Positions 25,190 through 34,381 of a stretch of 64,000 nucleotides of DNA are shown piece after piece (the first letter of the stretch is position 1; each line of letters starts with the position of its first letter). The notes under the pieces were generated by a model. That model saw nothing but the letters and a program-made list of their open reading frames with translations, searched no databases and was not told the origin of the DNA. The DNA is from Curtobacterium pusillum (GTDB lineage Bacteria > Actinomycetota > Actinomycetes > Actinomycetales > Microbacteriaceae), in assembly GCF_007680845.1 (NCBI RefSeq), contig NZ_VEIY01000002.1, forward strand, positions 1 through 64,000, given 5' to 3'. The translations under genes were made by a program, and so were the position numbers.

Positions 25190-26514
25190 CAGTCGCGCAG
25201 GAAGAGCTCGACGACCGGCACCGCGACGTCCGGCCGGACGATCGGCAGGGTGAGCGTCAGCGTCCCGGCGGGCTGTCCGCCGAGCCCGGTGTTCTGCGCG
25301 CGGGTGCCCTCCGGGATCTCCCGGTAGTGGATCTCGGACGCGTCGTTCAACAGCTGCGCGTACGCGACCTTCCCGGCGAGTTCCGGCAGGTGCACGTGCT
25401 CGAACGGCCACGTGAACAGGTGCAGGTACAGCCGGTCCCCGTTCTGCGTGTAGACGGTCCCCGCCGGTGCCCGGAACTCCGACGGTCCGGCGCCGTACAC
25501 CGACCGCGCGTGCTGGTGCATCCACGTGCCGATCCCGGCGAGCGCCGTCCGGGCGACGCCGTCGAACTCGCCGCGACCGGTCGGGCCGACGTTGAGGAGC
25601 ATGTTCCCGTTGTTCGAGACCCCGTCGACGAGCATGCGGACGAGGAGGTCGACGCTCTTGACGTTGAGGTTGTCGCGGTCGTAGCCCCACGAGCCGTTGA
25701 GGGTCTGGCACGCCTCCCACGGGACGCGGACCCCGTCCACCTCCATCGGCTTGTCCGGTTGGTACTGCTCCGGGGTGACGAGGTCGCCGGGGATGTCGAG
25801 CCGGTCGTTGACGATGATCCCGGGCTGCAGGCGCTTCGTCAGCGCCATGAGCTCCTCGGATCCCCAGTCGTCACGGCCCTTGCCGCCCCAGATGTCCTCG
25901 TGGTCGTTGTCCCGGTACGAGAAGTCGTAGAACAGGTAGTCGATCCGCCCGTAGTCGGTCAGCAGCTCCTCGACCTGGCCGTGCAGGTACGCGCGGTACC
26001 GGGCCATGTCGCGGCCCTCGTTGAGCCGCGCGATCTCGTCGGGCCCGTCGTCCCGCCGCGGGTGCACGCCGTCGATCGTGAAGTCCGGGTGGTGCCAGTC
26101 GATGAGCGAGTGGTAGAAGCCGACCCGGAGCCCCTCGGCCCGGACGGCGTCGACGAACTCGCGCACGATGTCCCGCCCGAAGCGGGTGTTGGTCGCCTTG
26201 TAGTCGGTGAGCTTCGAGTCCCAGAGCGCGAAGCCCTCGTGGTGCTTCGTGGTGAGGACGACGTACTTCATCCCCGCCTCGCGGGCGCGGCGGGCCCAGT
26301 CGGCGGCGTCGAACAGGTCCGGGTCGAAGTGATCGAAGTACTTCTGGTAGTCCGCGTCGGTGATCCGTTCGCGGTTCTTCACCCACTCGTGCCGGGCCGG
26401 CAGCGCGTAGAGCCCCCAGTGGATGAACATGCCGAACCGGTCGTGGGTGAACCACGCGGGCAGCCCGGTGGCGTCGACCTCGGTCTGCGGCTCTGCAGGT
26501 GCGGTGATGGTCAT
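25189..26514 (-). CDS. Alpha-L-fucosidase, GH29, cytoplasmic
   Basis: 441 residues of glycoside hydrolase family 29. WFTHDRFGMFIHWGLYALPARHEWV (near 21), TTKHHEGFALWDS (near 88) and DYLFYDFSYRD (near 195, nucleophile-Asp region) are characteristic. The protein has no signal peptide, so it acts inside the cell on imported fucosides. A GAAAGGAAG ribosome binding site precedes the ATG. It sits between the permease genes and the mutarotase, linking transport to L-fucose release. Confidence 0.9.
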   Translation of the reverse strand: MTITAPAEPQTEVDATGLPAWFTHDRFGMFIHWGLYALPARHEWVKNRERITDADYQKYFDHFDPDLFDAADWARRAREAGMKYVVLTTKHHEGFALWDSKLTDYKATNTRFGRDIVREFVDAVRAEGLRVGFYHSLIDWHHPDFTIDGVHPRRDDGPDEIARLNEGRDMARYRAYLHGQVEELLTDYGRIDYLFYDFSYRDNDHEDIWGGKGRDDWGSEELMALTKRLQPGIIVNDRLDIPGDLVTPEQYQPDKPMEVDGVRVPWEACQTLNGSWGYDRDNLNVKSVDLLVRMLVDGVSNNGNMLLNVGPTGRGEFDGVARTALAGIGTWMHQHARSVYGAGPSEFRAPAGTVYTQNGDRLYLHLFTWPFEHVHLPELAGKVAYAQLLNDASEIHYREIPEGTRAQNTGLGGQPAGTLTLTLPIVRPDVAVPVVELFLRD

Positions 26515-26556
26515 GTGGTCGGTCTTCCTTTCGGGACGAACTGGAGTGGGACGGCG

Positions 26557-27477
26557 TCACCGGCCGCCGAGGCCGGAGGTCACGATGCCCTTGACGAGGT
26601 GCTTCTGGAGCAGGACGAGCAGGATCACGGTCGGCAGCATCGAGATGACCGACGCGGCCATCACGAGGTTCCACTCGGAGCCCTGCTGCCCGAAGAACTG
26701 CTGCAGGCCGAGCGGGATGGTGCCGTGCGCCTCGACGTCGTTGACGACGACGAGGGGCCAGAGGAACGAGTTCCAGTACGCGATGAACGAGAACACGGCG
26801 AGGACGGCCATGGTCGGCCGGGCGAGCGGGAGCATGACCGAGACGAAGGTCCGGATCGCCCCGGCGCCGTCGACGCGGGCGGCGTCATCGAGCTCCTGCG
26901 GCACGGTGAGGAAGAACTGCCGCACGAGGAACGCGCCGAGCGCGGTGAACGCCCACGGGATGATGAGCGCTTGGAACGTGTCGACCCACCCGAAGCCCTG
27001 CATCATCACGTACATCGGGATGACGAGGACGTCCTGCGGGATCATCAGGGTCACGAGGAAGAGCAGGAACACGGTGTTCCGGCCCCGCCACCGCAGGCGG
27101 GAGAACGCGTACCCCGACAGGGTGGCCACCACGACGTTGATGGCGGTGCCGGCCGCCGCGACGAAGACCCCGTTGAGGATGAACCGGGCGAACGGCAGGT
27201 ACGTGAACGCCTGCACGTAGTTGTCCCACTCGAGTGAGCGACCCCAGAGCGTCGGCGGGGTGGTGAACACCTGGTCGGCGGGCTTGAGGCTCGTCGCCAC
27301 CATGTAGATGAGCGGCGAGACGAACAGCAGGGCGACGAGGCAGAGCAGGGCGTACCCGATGGCGTGCCGCACCCGTCCGGGTCGCGGTGCCGAGGCGGTC
27401 CGGGACACAGCGCGCGGGTTGACCGTCCGGTTCGCGGTCGTGAACCCGCCGGAGCGGGACCGGGTCAGCTCACTCAT
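26557..27477 (-). CDS. Carbohydrate ABC transporter permease (MalG-like)
   Basis: 306 residues with six membrane helices after a hydrophilic N-terminal segment of about 40 residues. The EAA loop is EELDDAARVDGAGAIRTF (near residues 195-212), the ATPase contact of the CUT1 sugar permease class. It overlaps the partner permease by 8 nt. The operon lacks an ATPase gene, so a shared MsmK-type subunit must come from elsewhere. Confidence 0.9.
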   Translation of the reverse strand: MSELTRSRSGGFTTANRTVNPRAVSRTASAPRPGRVRHAIGYALLCLVALLFVSPLIYMVATSLKPADQVFTTPPTLWGRSLEWDNYVQAFTYLPFARFILNGVFVAAAGTAINVVVATLSGYAFSRLRWRGRNTVFLLFLVTLMIPQDVLVIPMYVMMQGFGWVDTFQALIIPWAFTALGAFLVRQFFLTVPQELDDAARVDGAGAIRTFVSVMLPLARPTMAVLAVFSFIAYWNSFLWPLVVVNDVEAHGTIPLGLQQFFGQQGSEWNLVMAASVISMLPTVILLVLLQKHLVKGIVTSGLGGR

Positions 27478-28447
27478 AGTGCACCCACCGCTTCTGGCCG
27501 AGGAACTGGATCGCCGTGATCCCGAGGATGATGACGAACAGCACCCAGGCGCCGGCCGACGCCAGACCGAGCTGCTGGTTCTGGAAGCCCGTGTTGTAGA
27601 TGTACTGCACGAGGGTCTCCGTCGCGGTGCCCGGTCCGCCCTTGGTGAGGACGAAGGGCTGCACGAACACCTGGAACGACGTGATCAGGGTCATCATCGT
27701 CGCGAAGAACACCGACGGCGAGATGAGCGGGAACTTGATCGCCCAGAAGGTCTGCCACGCGTTCGCACCGTCGAGCTGCGAGGCCTCGAGCTGGTTCTCC
27801 GGCACCGCGTCCAGGGCGGCCGAGAAGATGAGCATGTTGTACCCGAACCCCTGCCAGACGCTCATGGCGACGATGGCGAACATGGCCCAGTGCTCGTCGG
27901 CGAGGAAGTTCGGTGCGTGGACGCCGACCGTCGACTGCAGCGTCGCGTCGATCGCGCCACCGGGCTGGTAGAGCATCCGCCACACCACGACGTTCGCGAC
28001 GATCGGCGTGATGGTCGGGATGAAGAACAGCACCCGGAACACGTGGCGTCCGGCGATCCGCGGGGTGAGCCAGGCGGCGAGACCGAGCGACACGACGAGG
28101 TTGAGCGGCACGTACAGCACCACGAACAGCGCCGTGTTGAGCGTCACCGTGCGGAACACCGGGTCGGCGAACAGTCGCGCGTAGTTCTCGACGCCGGCCC
28201 AACTGCGCTCGCCGAGCATCGGCCAGTTCATGAAGCTGACGACGAGGGAGGCGATGATCGGGAACGCCGTGAACACGACGAGCCCGATGGAGTGCGGTGC
28301 GGCGAAGGCGGCACCCCACCACGAGCGTCGGCCGAGGACGCCGGAGGCGTCGCCGCCCTTCGGGCGCGGCGTCGCCGTCCCGGTCACGACCGCGGCCGCG
28401 ACGGCGGGAACGGCCGCCTCGGCCGGTGGGTCCTGGATGGTGGTCAT
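27470..28447 (-). CDS. Carbohydrate ABC transporter permease (MalF-like)
   Basis: 325 residues, six to seven membrane helices, with the EAA-type loop QLEASQLDGANAWQTFWAIKFP (near 220-241). CUT1 class importer permease, partner of the MalG-like gene. A GAGGAGG ribosome binding site lies 9 nt before the ATG. A palindrome (28496-28536) separates it from the solute-binding gene, perhaps lowering permease expression relative to the binding protein. Confidence 0.9.
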   Translation of the reverse strand: MTTIQDPPAEAAVPAVAAAVVTGTATPRPKGGDASGVLGRRSWWGAAFAAPHSIGLVVFTAFPIIASLVVSFMNWPMLGERSWAGVENYARLFADPVFRTVTLNTALFVVLYVPLNLVVSLGLAAWLTPRIAGRHVFRVLFFIPTITPIVANVVVWRMLYQPGGAIDATLQSTVGVHAPNFLADEHWAMFAIVAMSVWQGFGYNMLIFSAALDAVPENQLEASQLDGANAWQTFWAIKFPLISPSVFFATMMTLITSFQVFVQPFVLTKGGPGTATETLVQYIYNTGFQNQQLGLASAGAWVLFVIILGITAIQFLGQKRWVHYE

Positions 28448-28495
28448 GCGACGACCTCCTCGTCGTTGGCGCGGTTCTGGGGCCGGGTGGGTGCA

Positions 28496-28536
28496 GACGG
28501 GAGGCGCGGGGCGGGGTCGACCCGCGCCTCCCGTCC
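28496..28536. terminator. GGAGGCGCGG-family palindrome inside the fucose operon
   Basis: Arms GACGGGAGGCGCGGG and CCCGCGCCTCCCGTC flank GCGGGGTCGA. It lies between the solute-binding gene and the permease genes. A second palindrome (GACGTCCGTCGGACGGACGTC, 28548-28568) follows directly before the solute-binding stop. Either can attenuate read-through into the permease genes. Confidence 0.6.
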
Positions 28537-28569
28537 GTCAGGCGGTGACGTCCGTCGGACGGACGTCCG

Positions 28570-29805
28570 TCACTGCGTTCCGAGCTGGCCCGCGATGGAG
28601 GACATGGAGTCCTTCCCGGAGGTCTGCCCGTTGACGGCCTGCAGCGCGTACTGCGTGAACAGCTGGGACAGCTGGTCGCTCTGCTTGTTCCCGAGGAGCG
28701 GCGACGACTTCGCCAGTCCCGCCTTGAGTGCAGCCTCGGCTCCGTCGATGCCGGCGCTCGAGTACCACGCGCTCTGGGCGGCGGTGCGACCGGGGAAGGC
28801 CCGGCCCTGCTCGGCGAGCGACGTCAGGACCTTCTCGCTGGTCATCGTCTGGACGGCCTTGAACGCCTGCTCCGGGTACTTGCACTGCTTCGAGACGCCG
28901 AAGCCGGAGCCGGCGGCGAACGTCGACGGCCCTGACGTCCCGGCCGGCAGGGTGGTGACCCCGAGGTCGAACTTCACCTTGGCCTTCTGGCTGATGAGCG
29001 ACCACGGGCCGTCGGTGTACATCGCGACCTTGCCGGCGGCGAAGTCGTTGCCGGGTGTCGAGGCGTCCGACGACGCCTGCGTGGCGTAGCCCTTCTTGAC
29101 GAGGCTCCCGAGCCAGTCGAGGCCCTCGGCGAACTTCGCGTTCGTCGCGTCGAGCTTCCCGCTGGACGTGATCACCCGGCCGCCGTTGTAGCCGTAGATC
29201 ATCGACTCGAGGTTGAGGTCACCGACGGTCGAGCCGAACATCGTGACGCCCTTGGCCTTGAGCGCGGCCCCGGCTGCCTCGAAGTCGTCGACGGTCCACC
29301 CGGGCTTCGGCTCGGCCACGCCGGCCTTCTCGAAGACGTCCTTGTTGTAGAACATCATGATGGGCCCGGTGTCGTACGGCAGGCCGTAGAGCTTCCCGTC
29401 GACCTTCATGCCGTCGAGCGCGGTGCTGTCGAACGCGGACAGGTCGGTGCCGTCCTTCTTCGCCAGGTCGTCGAGCGGCAGGAGCGACGACGTGTAGTTC
29501 GCCGCACGCAGGGACTGCATGCTCACGATGCACTGAGCGCTCCCGGCGCTCAACTGCGTGCTGAGCTTCGTGAAGTAGTTCTCGAACGGTGCGCCCTGGA
29601 TGGTCAGGGTGATGCCGTCCTCGCTCTTCACCGAGTCGGCGACCTTCTGCCAGGCGGCCTTGTCCTCCTTCCCGGCGATCCACATGGACCAGGTCAGGGC
29701 GTCCTTCGACTGGCTGCTCCCGGCACTGCTGCCGGAGGAACAACCCGTGAGCACGAGTACGGCTGCTGCTGCGGCAGCGAACCCGGCGGTGAATCGGCGT
29801 TGCAT
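28570..29805 (-). CDS. Carbohydrate ABC transporter, solute-binding lipoprotein
   Basis: 411 residues. Signal peptide with lipobox VLTGC (Cys 22), a Ser/Gly linker and a family 1 extracellular solute-binding fold (ALTWSMWIAGKEDKAAW, YGLPYDTGPIMMFYNKDVFEKAG, MYTDGPWSL). It would deliver fucosylated sugars to the two downstream permeases. GGAG lies 7 nt before the ATG. The fuconate dehydratase gene lies 62 nt upstream in the same direction. Confidence 0.9.
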   Translation of the reverse strand: MQRRFTAGFAAAAAAVLVLTGCSSGSSAGSSQSKDALTWSMWIAGKEDKAAWQKVADSVKSEDGITLTIQGAPFENYFTKLSTQLSAGSAQCIVSMQSLRAANYTSSLLPLDDLAKKDGTDLSAFDSTALDGMKVDGKLYGLPYDTGPIMMFYNKDVFEKAGVAEPKPGWTVDDFEAAGAALKAKGVTMFGSTVGDLNLESMIYGYNGGRVITSSGKLDATNAKFAEGLDWLGSLVKKGYATQASSDASTPGNDFAAGKVAMYTDGPWSLISQKAKVKFDLGVTTLPAGTSGPSTFAAGSGFGVSKQCKYPEQAFKAVQTMTSEKVLTSLAEQGRAFPGRTAAQSAWYSSAGIDGAEAALKAGLAKSSPLLGNKQSDQLSQLFTQYALQAVNGQTSGKDSMSSIAGQLGTQ

Positions 29806-29867
29806 CGGTGTCTCCACTTCGTCGTGGTGATCGGGTGTGTGGGGTGTGACGGTCGGGTGGGGTGGCT

Positions 29868-31202
29868 TCAGGCGACGCGCACGGCGTCGGAGACGGTCTC
29901 GTCGACGGCGGACCAGACCGGGCCGTCCGGGTACGAGTAGGTGTCCAGGGAGTCGGCGAGCATCTCGGTGCCCGCTCCGGGTGCGGTCGGTGGCCAGTAG
30001 CGCCCGTCGTGCACGTCGACCGGGGTCGTGAAGTGCTCGTGGAGGTGGTCGACGAACTCGATGGAGCGGGTGTCGAGGTCGCCGGTGAGGGCGACCGCGT
30101 CGAACATCGACAGGTGCTGCACGGCCTCGCACAGCCCGACCCCGCCGGCGTGCGGGCAGACCCGGACGCCGTACTTGGCGGCGAGGAGCAGGATCGCGAG
30201 GTTCTCGTTGACGCCGGCGACCCGCGTGGCGTCGATCTGCAGCACGGACATCGCCTGCGCCTGGATGAGCTGCTTCGCGATCACCCGGTTCGCCATGTGC
30301 TCCCCCGTCGCCACCGGGATCGGTGCGATGCGGCGGGCGATCTCGGCGTGCGCGAGGACGTCGTCGGGGCTCGTCGGTTCCTCGACCCAGGCGAGGTCGA
30401 ACGGGCGCAGGCGGTCGATCCACGCGACCGCCTGGTCGACGTCCCACCGCTGGTTGGCGTCGATCGCGATGCGGATGTCGGGGCCGACCGCGGCGCGGGC
30501 GATGCCCATCCGTCGGACGTCCTCGTCCACGTCGCCGCCGACCTTGAGCTTGATCTGGGCGAAGCCCTCGTCCACCGCCTCGCGGCAGAGGCGCTCGAGC
30601 TTCTGGTCGTCGTAGCCGAGCCAGCCCGGGGTGGTCGTGTAGGCCGGGTACCCCTCGCGTTCGAGGCGGCGACGGCGTTCGGCGCGGAGCGGTTCGGCCG
30701 TGCGGAGGAGCCCCAGCGCCTCGTCCGGGGTGATCGCGTCGGTGAGGTACCGGAAGTCCACCAGGTCGACGAGTTCCTCGGGCGACAGGTCGGCGAGCAG
30801 CGCCCAGAGCGGCTGCCCCGCCCGCTTCGCGCGGAGGTCCCACAGCGCGTTCACCACCGCGCCGATCGCCATGTGCATGACGCCCTTCTCCGGGCCGAGC
30901 CAGCGGAGCTGCGAGTCGTGCACGAGGGTGCGCCAGGTGCCGCCCATGTCGGCGAGGACCGCCTCGGCGTCGGCGCCGACCACGTGGTCCCGGAGTGCGG
31001 CGATCGCGGCTTCCTGCACCTCGTTGCCGCGACCGATGGTGAAGACGAACGCCGCGCCGACGTGGCCGTCGAGCGCGTCGGTGGCGATCTCGACGTACGC
31101 GGCGGAGTAGTCGGGTGCGGGGTTCATCGCGTCGGACCCGTCGTGGTCCCGAGAGGTCGGGAACCGGACGTCGCGCACCCGCAGACCGGTGATGCGGCTC
31201 AT
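29868..31202 (-). CDS. L-fuconate dehydratase (enolase superfamily)
   Basis: 444 residues, close to the usual 440 of FucD-type enzymes of the mandelate racemase/enolase superfamily. IKLKVGG (catalytic Lys, near 213), [10 protein letters not shown] (metal Asp, near 244), VEEPTSPDD (metal Glu) and ATGEHMANR (metal Glu, near 300) are present. The N-terminal [31 protein letters not shown] stretch is typical of L-fuconate dehydratases. It makes 2-keto-3-deoxy-L-fuconate. AGGAG precedes the ATG, and a consensus promoter with the fucose motif lies 43 bp further upstream. Confidence 0.9.
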   Translation of the reverse strand: MSRITGLRVRDVRFPTSRDHDGSDAMNPAPDYSAAYVEIATDALDGHVGAAFVFTIGRGNEVQEAAIAALRDHVVGADAEAVLADMGGTWRTLVHDSQLRWLGPEKGVMHMAIGAVVNALWDLRAKRAGQPLWALLADLSPEELVDLVDFRYLTDAITPDEALGLLRTAEPLRAERRRRLEREGYPAYTTTPGWLGYDDQKLERLCREAVDEGFAQIKLKVGGDVDEDVRRMGIARAAVGPDIRIAIDANQRWDVDQAVAWIDRLRPFDLAWVEEPTSPDDVLAHAEIARRIAPIPVATGEHMANRVIAKQLIQAQAMSVLQIDATRVAGVNENLAILLLAAKYGVRVCPHAGGVGLCEAVQHLSMFDAVALTGDLDTRSIEFVDHLHEHFTTPVDVHDGRYWPPTAPGAGTEMLADSLDTYSYPDGPVWSAVDETVSDAVRVA

Positions 31203-31244
31203 CGTGTCTCCTGCCCGTCCGGTCATCGTCGACCGAACGGGGCA

Positions 31245-31273
31245 ATCGAAACATCCGATGTCTTTCGTGTCAA
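31245..31273 (-). promoter_or_regulatory. Promoter with candidate fucose-regulator site for the dehydratase operon
   Basis: On the minus strand TTGACA (31268-31273) and TTCGAT (31245-31250) are separated by exactly 17 bp. The spacer holds the palindrome ACATCGGATGT (31251-31261), part of the 15-mer GACATCGGATGTTTC (31248-31262) that recurs before the lactonase and FAH-family genes. A repressor bound here would block the promoter directly. Confidence 0.65.
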
Positions 31274-31348
31274 GAGCGACTTCGGTTGCGTTTCGGCCAC
31301 GATGCGCGGCGAGTGGTCCGATGACTGCCCGACGTCGGGTGCCGGCGT

Positions 31349-31442
31349 GCCTGGTCGAACCGGGCGTACCGGGTCGTTCGGGGCGTACCTGGTTGAACCG
31401 GGCGTACCTGGTCGGAAGTTCCGACCAGGTACGCCCGGTTCC
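31349..31442. repeat. Right boundary repeat array of the fucose island
   Basis: Units CCTGGTCGAACCGGGCGTACC, GGGCGTACCTGGTTGAACC and GGGCGTACCTGGTCGGAAG are followed by the inverted unit TTCCGACCAGGTACGCCCGG. This is the same word set as at 19966-20080. It lies 147 bp beyond the dehydratase start; no gene is present between them. Confidence 0.8.
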
Positions 31443-31482
31443 ACTTTCCATCGCACGCGTCAGGGGTGGGACCGGACCACGG

Positions 31483-31525
31483 CCGGGAGGCGTGGTGCGG
31501 GTCGGACCCGCACCGCGCCTCCCGG
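31483..31525. terminator. GGAGGCGCGG-family palindrome after the tetR gene
   Basis: Arms CCGGGAGGCGTGGTGCGGGT and ACCCGCACCGCGCCTCCCGG form a 20-bp stem with one mismatch around CGG. It lies 22 bp past the stop of the minus-strand TetR gene, in terminator position. Confidence 0.6.
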
Positions 31526-31546
31526 CGGTGGCCCGGTTCCGCCGGG

Positions 31547-32113
31547 TCAGCCGGTGGCGAGTCGGCCCATCTCGGCGACCACGCTGCGGAGCCGCTCCGC
31601 CAGGTCGTCCCGGGACCCGTCCGTGAAGCGGTGCGCCGCTTCGATCACCGCGGCCATCACGAGCGTCACGGCGGTGCGGGCCGAGTCGGCGTCCGCACGC
31701 TCCGCGGCGACCTCGGCGACCGCGAGCCGCGCCTGCGCCATCGCCTGCAGCATCGTCGGCACCATCTCGGGGCGTGCCTGCACGAGCGCCTTCATCCGGG
31801 TGCGGTCCGCCGGCAGGTCCACCGTCCGCGCGACGAGGTCGCAGAGGTCGGACACGAGCGAGCCGCGAGCGGCGAGGAACGCGTCCCGCGCACTCGCGTC
31901 GACCGCGGTCGCGGGGAGGCCGAGGGCCGCGTGGCCCTTCGACGGGAAGTAGTTGAAGAACGTCCGCGGCGAGACGCCGGCGGCCGCGCAGATCTCCTCG
32001 ACGGTGACGCCGGCCAGCCCACGGTCGGTGACGAGGTCGAGCGCCGCCTGGTGGATCGCGGTCCGGGTCTGCTGCTTCTTGCGTTCCCGCAGGCCGCTGT
32101 CGGTGATGGTCAC
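31547..32113 (-). CDS. TetR-family regulator
   Basis: 188 residues from GTG 32113, with AGGAG 6 nt upstream. The N-terminal DNA-binding part ([26 protein letters not shown], near 37-62) is a typical TetR helix-turn-helix; the C-terminus is a helical ligand domain. It follows the DHA2 transporter gene by 62 nt in the same direction, so it is probably the co-transcribed repressor of that transporter and its site would be upstream of 34236. Confidence 0.87.
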   Translation of the reverse strand: MTITDSGLRERKKQQTRTAIHQAALDLVTDRGLAGVTVEEICAAAGVSPRTFFNYFPSKGHAALGLPATAVDASARDAFLAARGSLVSDLCDLVARTVDLPADRTRMKALVQARPEMVPTMLQAMAQARLAVAEVAAERADADSARTAVTLVMAAVIEAAHRFTDGSRDDLAERLRSVVAEMGRLATG

Positions 32114-32175
32114 GTGCTGCTCCTGGTGCCGGACGGGCCCTCCCACGGTTCGTCGTGGGAGGGCCCGGCTCGCGA

Positions 32176-34236
32176 CTACTGACCCGATCCGGTCCGCTGG
32201 ACGGGGATCGACCCGGTGACGGGTGCCGTGGGCGAGCCCATGGCGTCCGCCGCCTTGACCGCCTGGACCTCGAGGTCGTCCGCGGTGTGCTCCTGGTCGG
32301 CCTGCTCCTGCAGGGCCGAGCTCTTGCGGAGCGGCGGCGCCTTGAAGAACCAGCTGAGGACGAAGGCCAGCAGGATGACCGCGAAGCCGACCCAGTAGAC
32401 CGTGACGGCCGAGGAGTTGAACCCGGTCATGAACGGCCGCGTGAGGGCCTTGTCCGCGCCGTTGAGGTAGGACGTGTCACTCGTCTCGGAGCTCGAGCTC
32501 GCACTGGTGCCCGTGCCCTTGTCGATCTGCTTCGACAGCGCCGGTGCGAGGTCGTCGACCCAGTAGGTGCGCTGGGCCGCGTCGGACCAGTCGACGACGA
32601 GCTTGCCGTCCTGCACGCTCGCGTGCGCCTTGTCGGCGGCCGCGGTGAGCGCCTGCTGCTGGACCGCCTCGGGTGCGCCGGCCGTGGCCGTCGTCACCTG
32701 CGCGGTCGCGGCGTCGAGGCCGGACTGCACGCGCTGCTTGATCGGCGTGACGATGGGGTTCCAGATCTGGTCCATGACGCCCTGGTTCGCCTTGGCGCTG
32801 GCGACCGTCGGGTTGAGGGCGGCGTCGAGCGCTCCGGTCAGGTTCTTCTCGTCCGCCGTGGCGTGCAGGATGTTCGCCGGCATGATCGAGAACAGGACGC
32901 TCAGGAGCACCGCGGTGCCGAGCGTGCCACCGATCTGGCGGAAGAACGTCGCCGAGCTGGTCGCGACGCCCATGTCCTTCGGCTGCACCGAGTTCTGCGA
33001 GGCCAGGGTGATGCTCTGCATGAGCTGCCCGAGGCCGAGCCCGATGAGGAACATGCCGATCATGAGGAACCAGAGCGGCTTGTCGATCGTCATGAACGTC
33101 AGGACGACGTAACCGAGCGAGACGAGCGCGGTGCCGATGACCGGGAAGATCCGGTACCGACCCGTGCGGGCCACGATCTGGCCGGACGCGATCGAGGCGA
33201 TCATGAGGCCACCGATCATCGGCAGCGTCGCGAAGCCGGACTCGGTCGGCGTCAGGCCCGTGACGATCTGCAGGTAGAGCGGGATGGTCAGCATGGCGCC
33301 GAACATCGCGAAGCCCACGAGGAAGCCGAGGACCGTGGCCATCGAGAAGACGCCGGAGCGGAACAGCTTGAGCGGGATGATCGCGTCGTCCTTCATGAGC
33401 GTCTCGACGACGAGGAAGGCGACGAGCCCGAGGGCACCGACGACGTAGCAGGCGATCGCGCCGGCCGAGCCCCAGCCCCAGGTGCGGCCCTGTTCGGCCA
33501 CGAGGAGGAGCGGGACGAGCGTCACGATGACCGAGGTCGCGCCCCACCAGTCGATGCGCGGCTTCGCCTTGGCGTCACCGAACTTCGGCAGGTGCAGGAA
33601 CGCGATGACCATGAGCAGTGCCGCGACGCCGATCGGCACGTTGATGAGGAAGACCCAGCGCCAACCGGTGATGCCGAGGATCGTCGTCGCGCCGGCGAAC
33701 AGACCGCCGATGAGCGGGCCGATCACGCTCGAGATGCCGAACACCGCGAGGAAGTACCCCTGGTACTTGGCGCGCTCACGCGGGGCGAGGATGTCGCCCA
33801 TGATCGCGAGCGGGAGCGACATCAGCGCACCGGCCCCGATGCCCTGGAAGGCGCGGAACGCCGCGAGCATGATCATCGACGTCGACATCGTCGAGAGCAA
33901 CGAGCCGAGGATGAACACCGCGATGCCGAAGATGTAGAGCGGGCGACGGCCGAAGACGTCGGAGAGCTTGCCGTAGATCGGCGTGGTGATGGTGCTCGCG
34001 ATGAGGTACGCGGTCGTCACCCAGGCCTGCTGGTCGAGGCCGTGCAGGTCGTCGCCGATCGTGCGGATCGCCGTGCCGACGATCGTCTGGTCGAGGGACG
34101 ACAGGAACATGCCGGCCATGAGGCCGTAGATGACGAGGAGGATCTGGCGGTGCGACATGATCGGCTTCCCCGGCGCGCTGGCCGGTGAGCTCGATCGTCC
34201 GCGCTGTACCTCGACGGGTGCGGTGGCAGTGGACAA
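32176..34236 (-). CDS. MFS transporter, DHA2 family, with large extracytoplasmic loop
   Basis: 686 residues, longer than the usual 480-540, with 14 predicted helices. [13 protein letters not shown] in helix 1 and [13 protein letters not shown] (motif A, near 88-100) identify the DHA2 drug/H+ antiporters. The extra length is a hydrophilic Ala/Thr/Asp-rich segment of about 170 residues before the last helix (roughly 455-620), presumably outside the membrane. The start is a TTG (34236) with AAGGA about 7 nt upstream. Co-directional with the TetR gene downstream. Confidence 0.85.
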   Translation of the reverse strand: MSTATAPVEVQRGRSSSPASAPGKPIMSHRQILLVIYGLMAGMFLSSLDQTIVGTAIRTIGDDLHGLDQQAWVTTAYLIASTITTPIYGKLSDVFGRRPLYIFGIAVFILGSLLSTMSTSMIMLAAFRAFQGIGAGALMSLPLAIMGDILAPRERAKYQGYFLAVFGISSVIGPLIGGLFAGATTILGITGWRWVFLINVPIGVAALLMVIAFLHLPKFGDAKAKPRIDWWGATSVIVTLVPLLLVAEQGRTWGWGSAGAIACYVVGALGLVAFLVVETLMKDDAIIPLKLFRSGVFSMATVLGFLVGFAMFGAMLTIPLYLQIVTGLTPTESGFATLPMIGGLMIASIASGQIVARTGRYRIFPVIGTALVSLGYVVLTFMTIDKPLWFLMIGMFLIGLGLGQLMQSITLASQNSVQPKDMGVATSSATFFRQIGGTLGTAVLLSVLFSIMPANILHATADEKNLTGALDAALNPTVASAKANQGVMDQIWNPIVTPIKQRVQSGLDAATAQVTTATAGAPEAVQQQALTAAADKAHASVQDGKLVVDWSDAAQRTYWVDDLAPALSKQIDKGTGTSASSSSETSDTSYLNGADKALTRPFMTGFNSSAVTVYWVGFAVILLAFVLSWFFKAPPLRKSSALQEQADQEHTADDLEVQAVKAADAMGSPTAPVTGSIPVQRTGSGQ

Positions 34237-34279
34237 TGCGATTCCTTCTGTGGTGCGTTCGTGCTTGGGTCACGCGTTT

Positions 34280-34335
34280 TTGCAGATGCTGCAACATTAC
34301 ACCCGCCGCAGGTTTGCTGCCACCGCAAAGTTGCT
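34280..34335. promoter_or_regulatory. Candidate operators upstream of the second DHA2 transporter
   Basis: A perfect palindrome TTGCAG-ATG-CTGCAA spans 34280-34294. A second inverted repeat, TTTGC-TGCCACC-GCAAA, lies about 20 bp further upstream of the transporter (34313-34329). Both stand in AT-richer sequence 45-95 bp before the transporter start, likely sites for the co-directional TetR protein. The divergent phosphotransferase gene starts at 34382 and may share them. Confidence 0.55.
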
Positions 34336-34381
34336 CATCGTGCAGGTTCCTTGAACGCCTTCTCAGTTACCGTGGTGCGGC

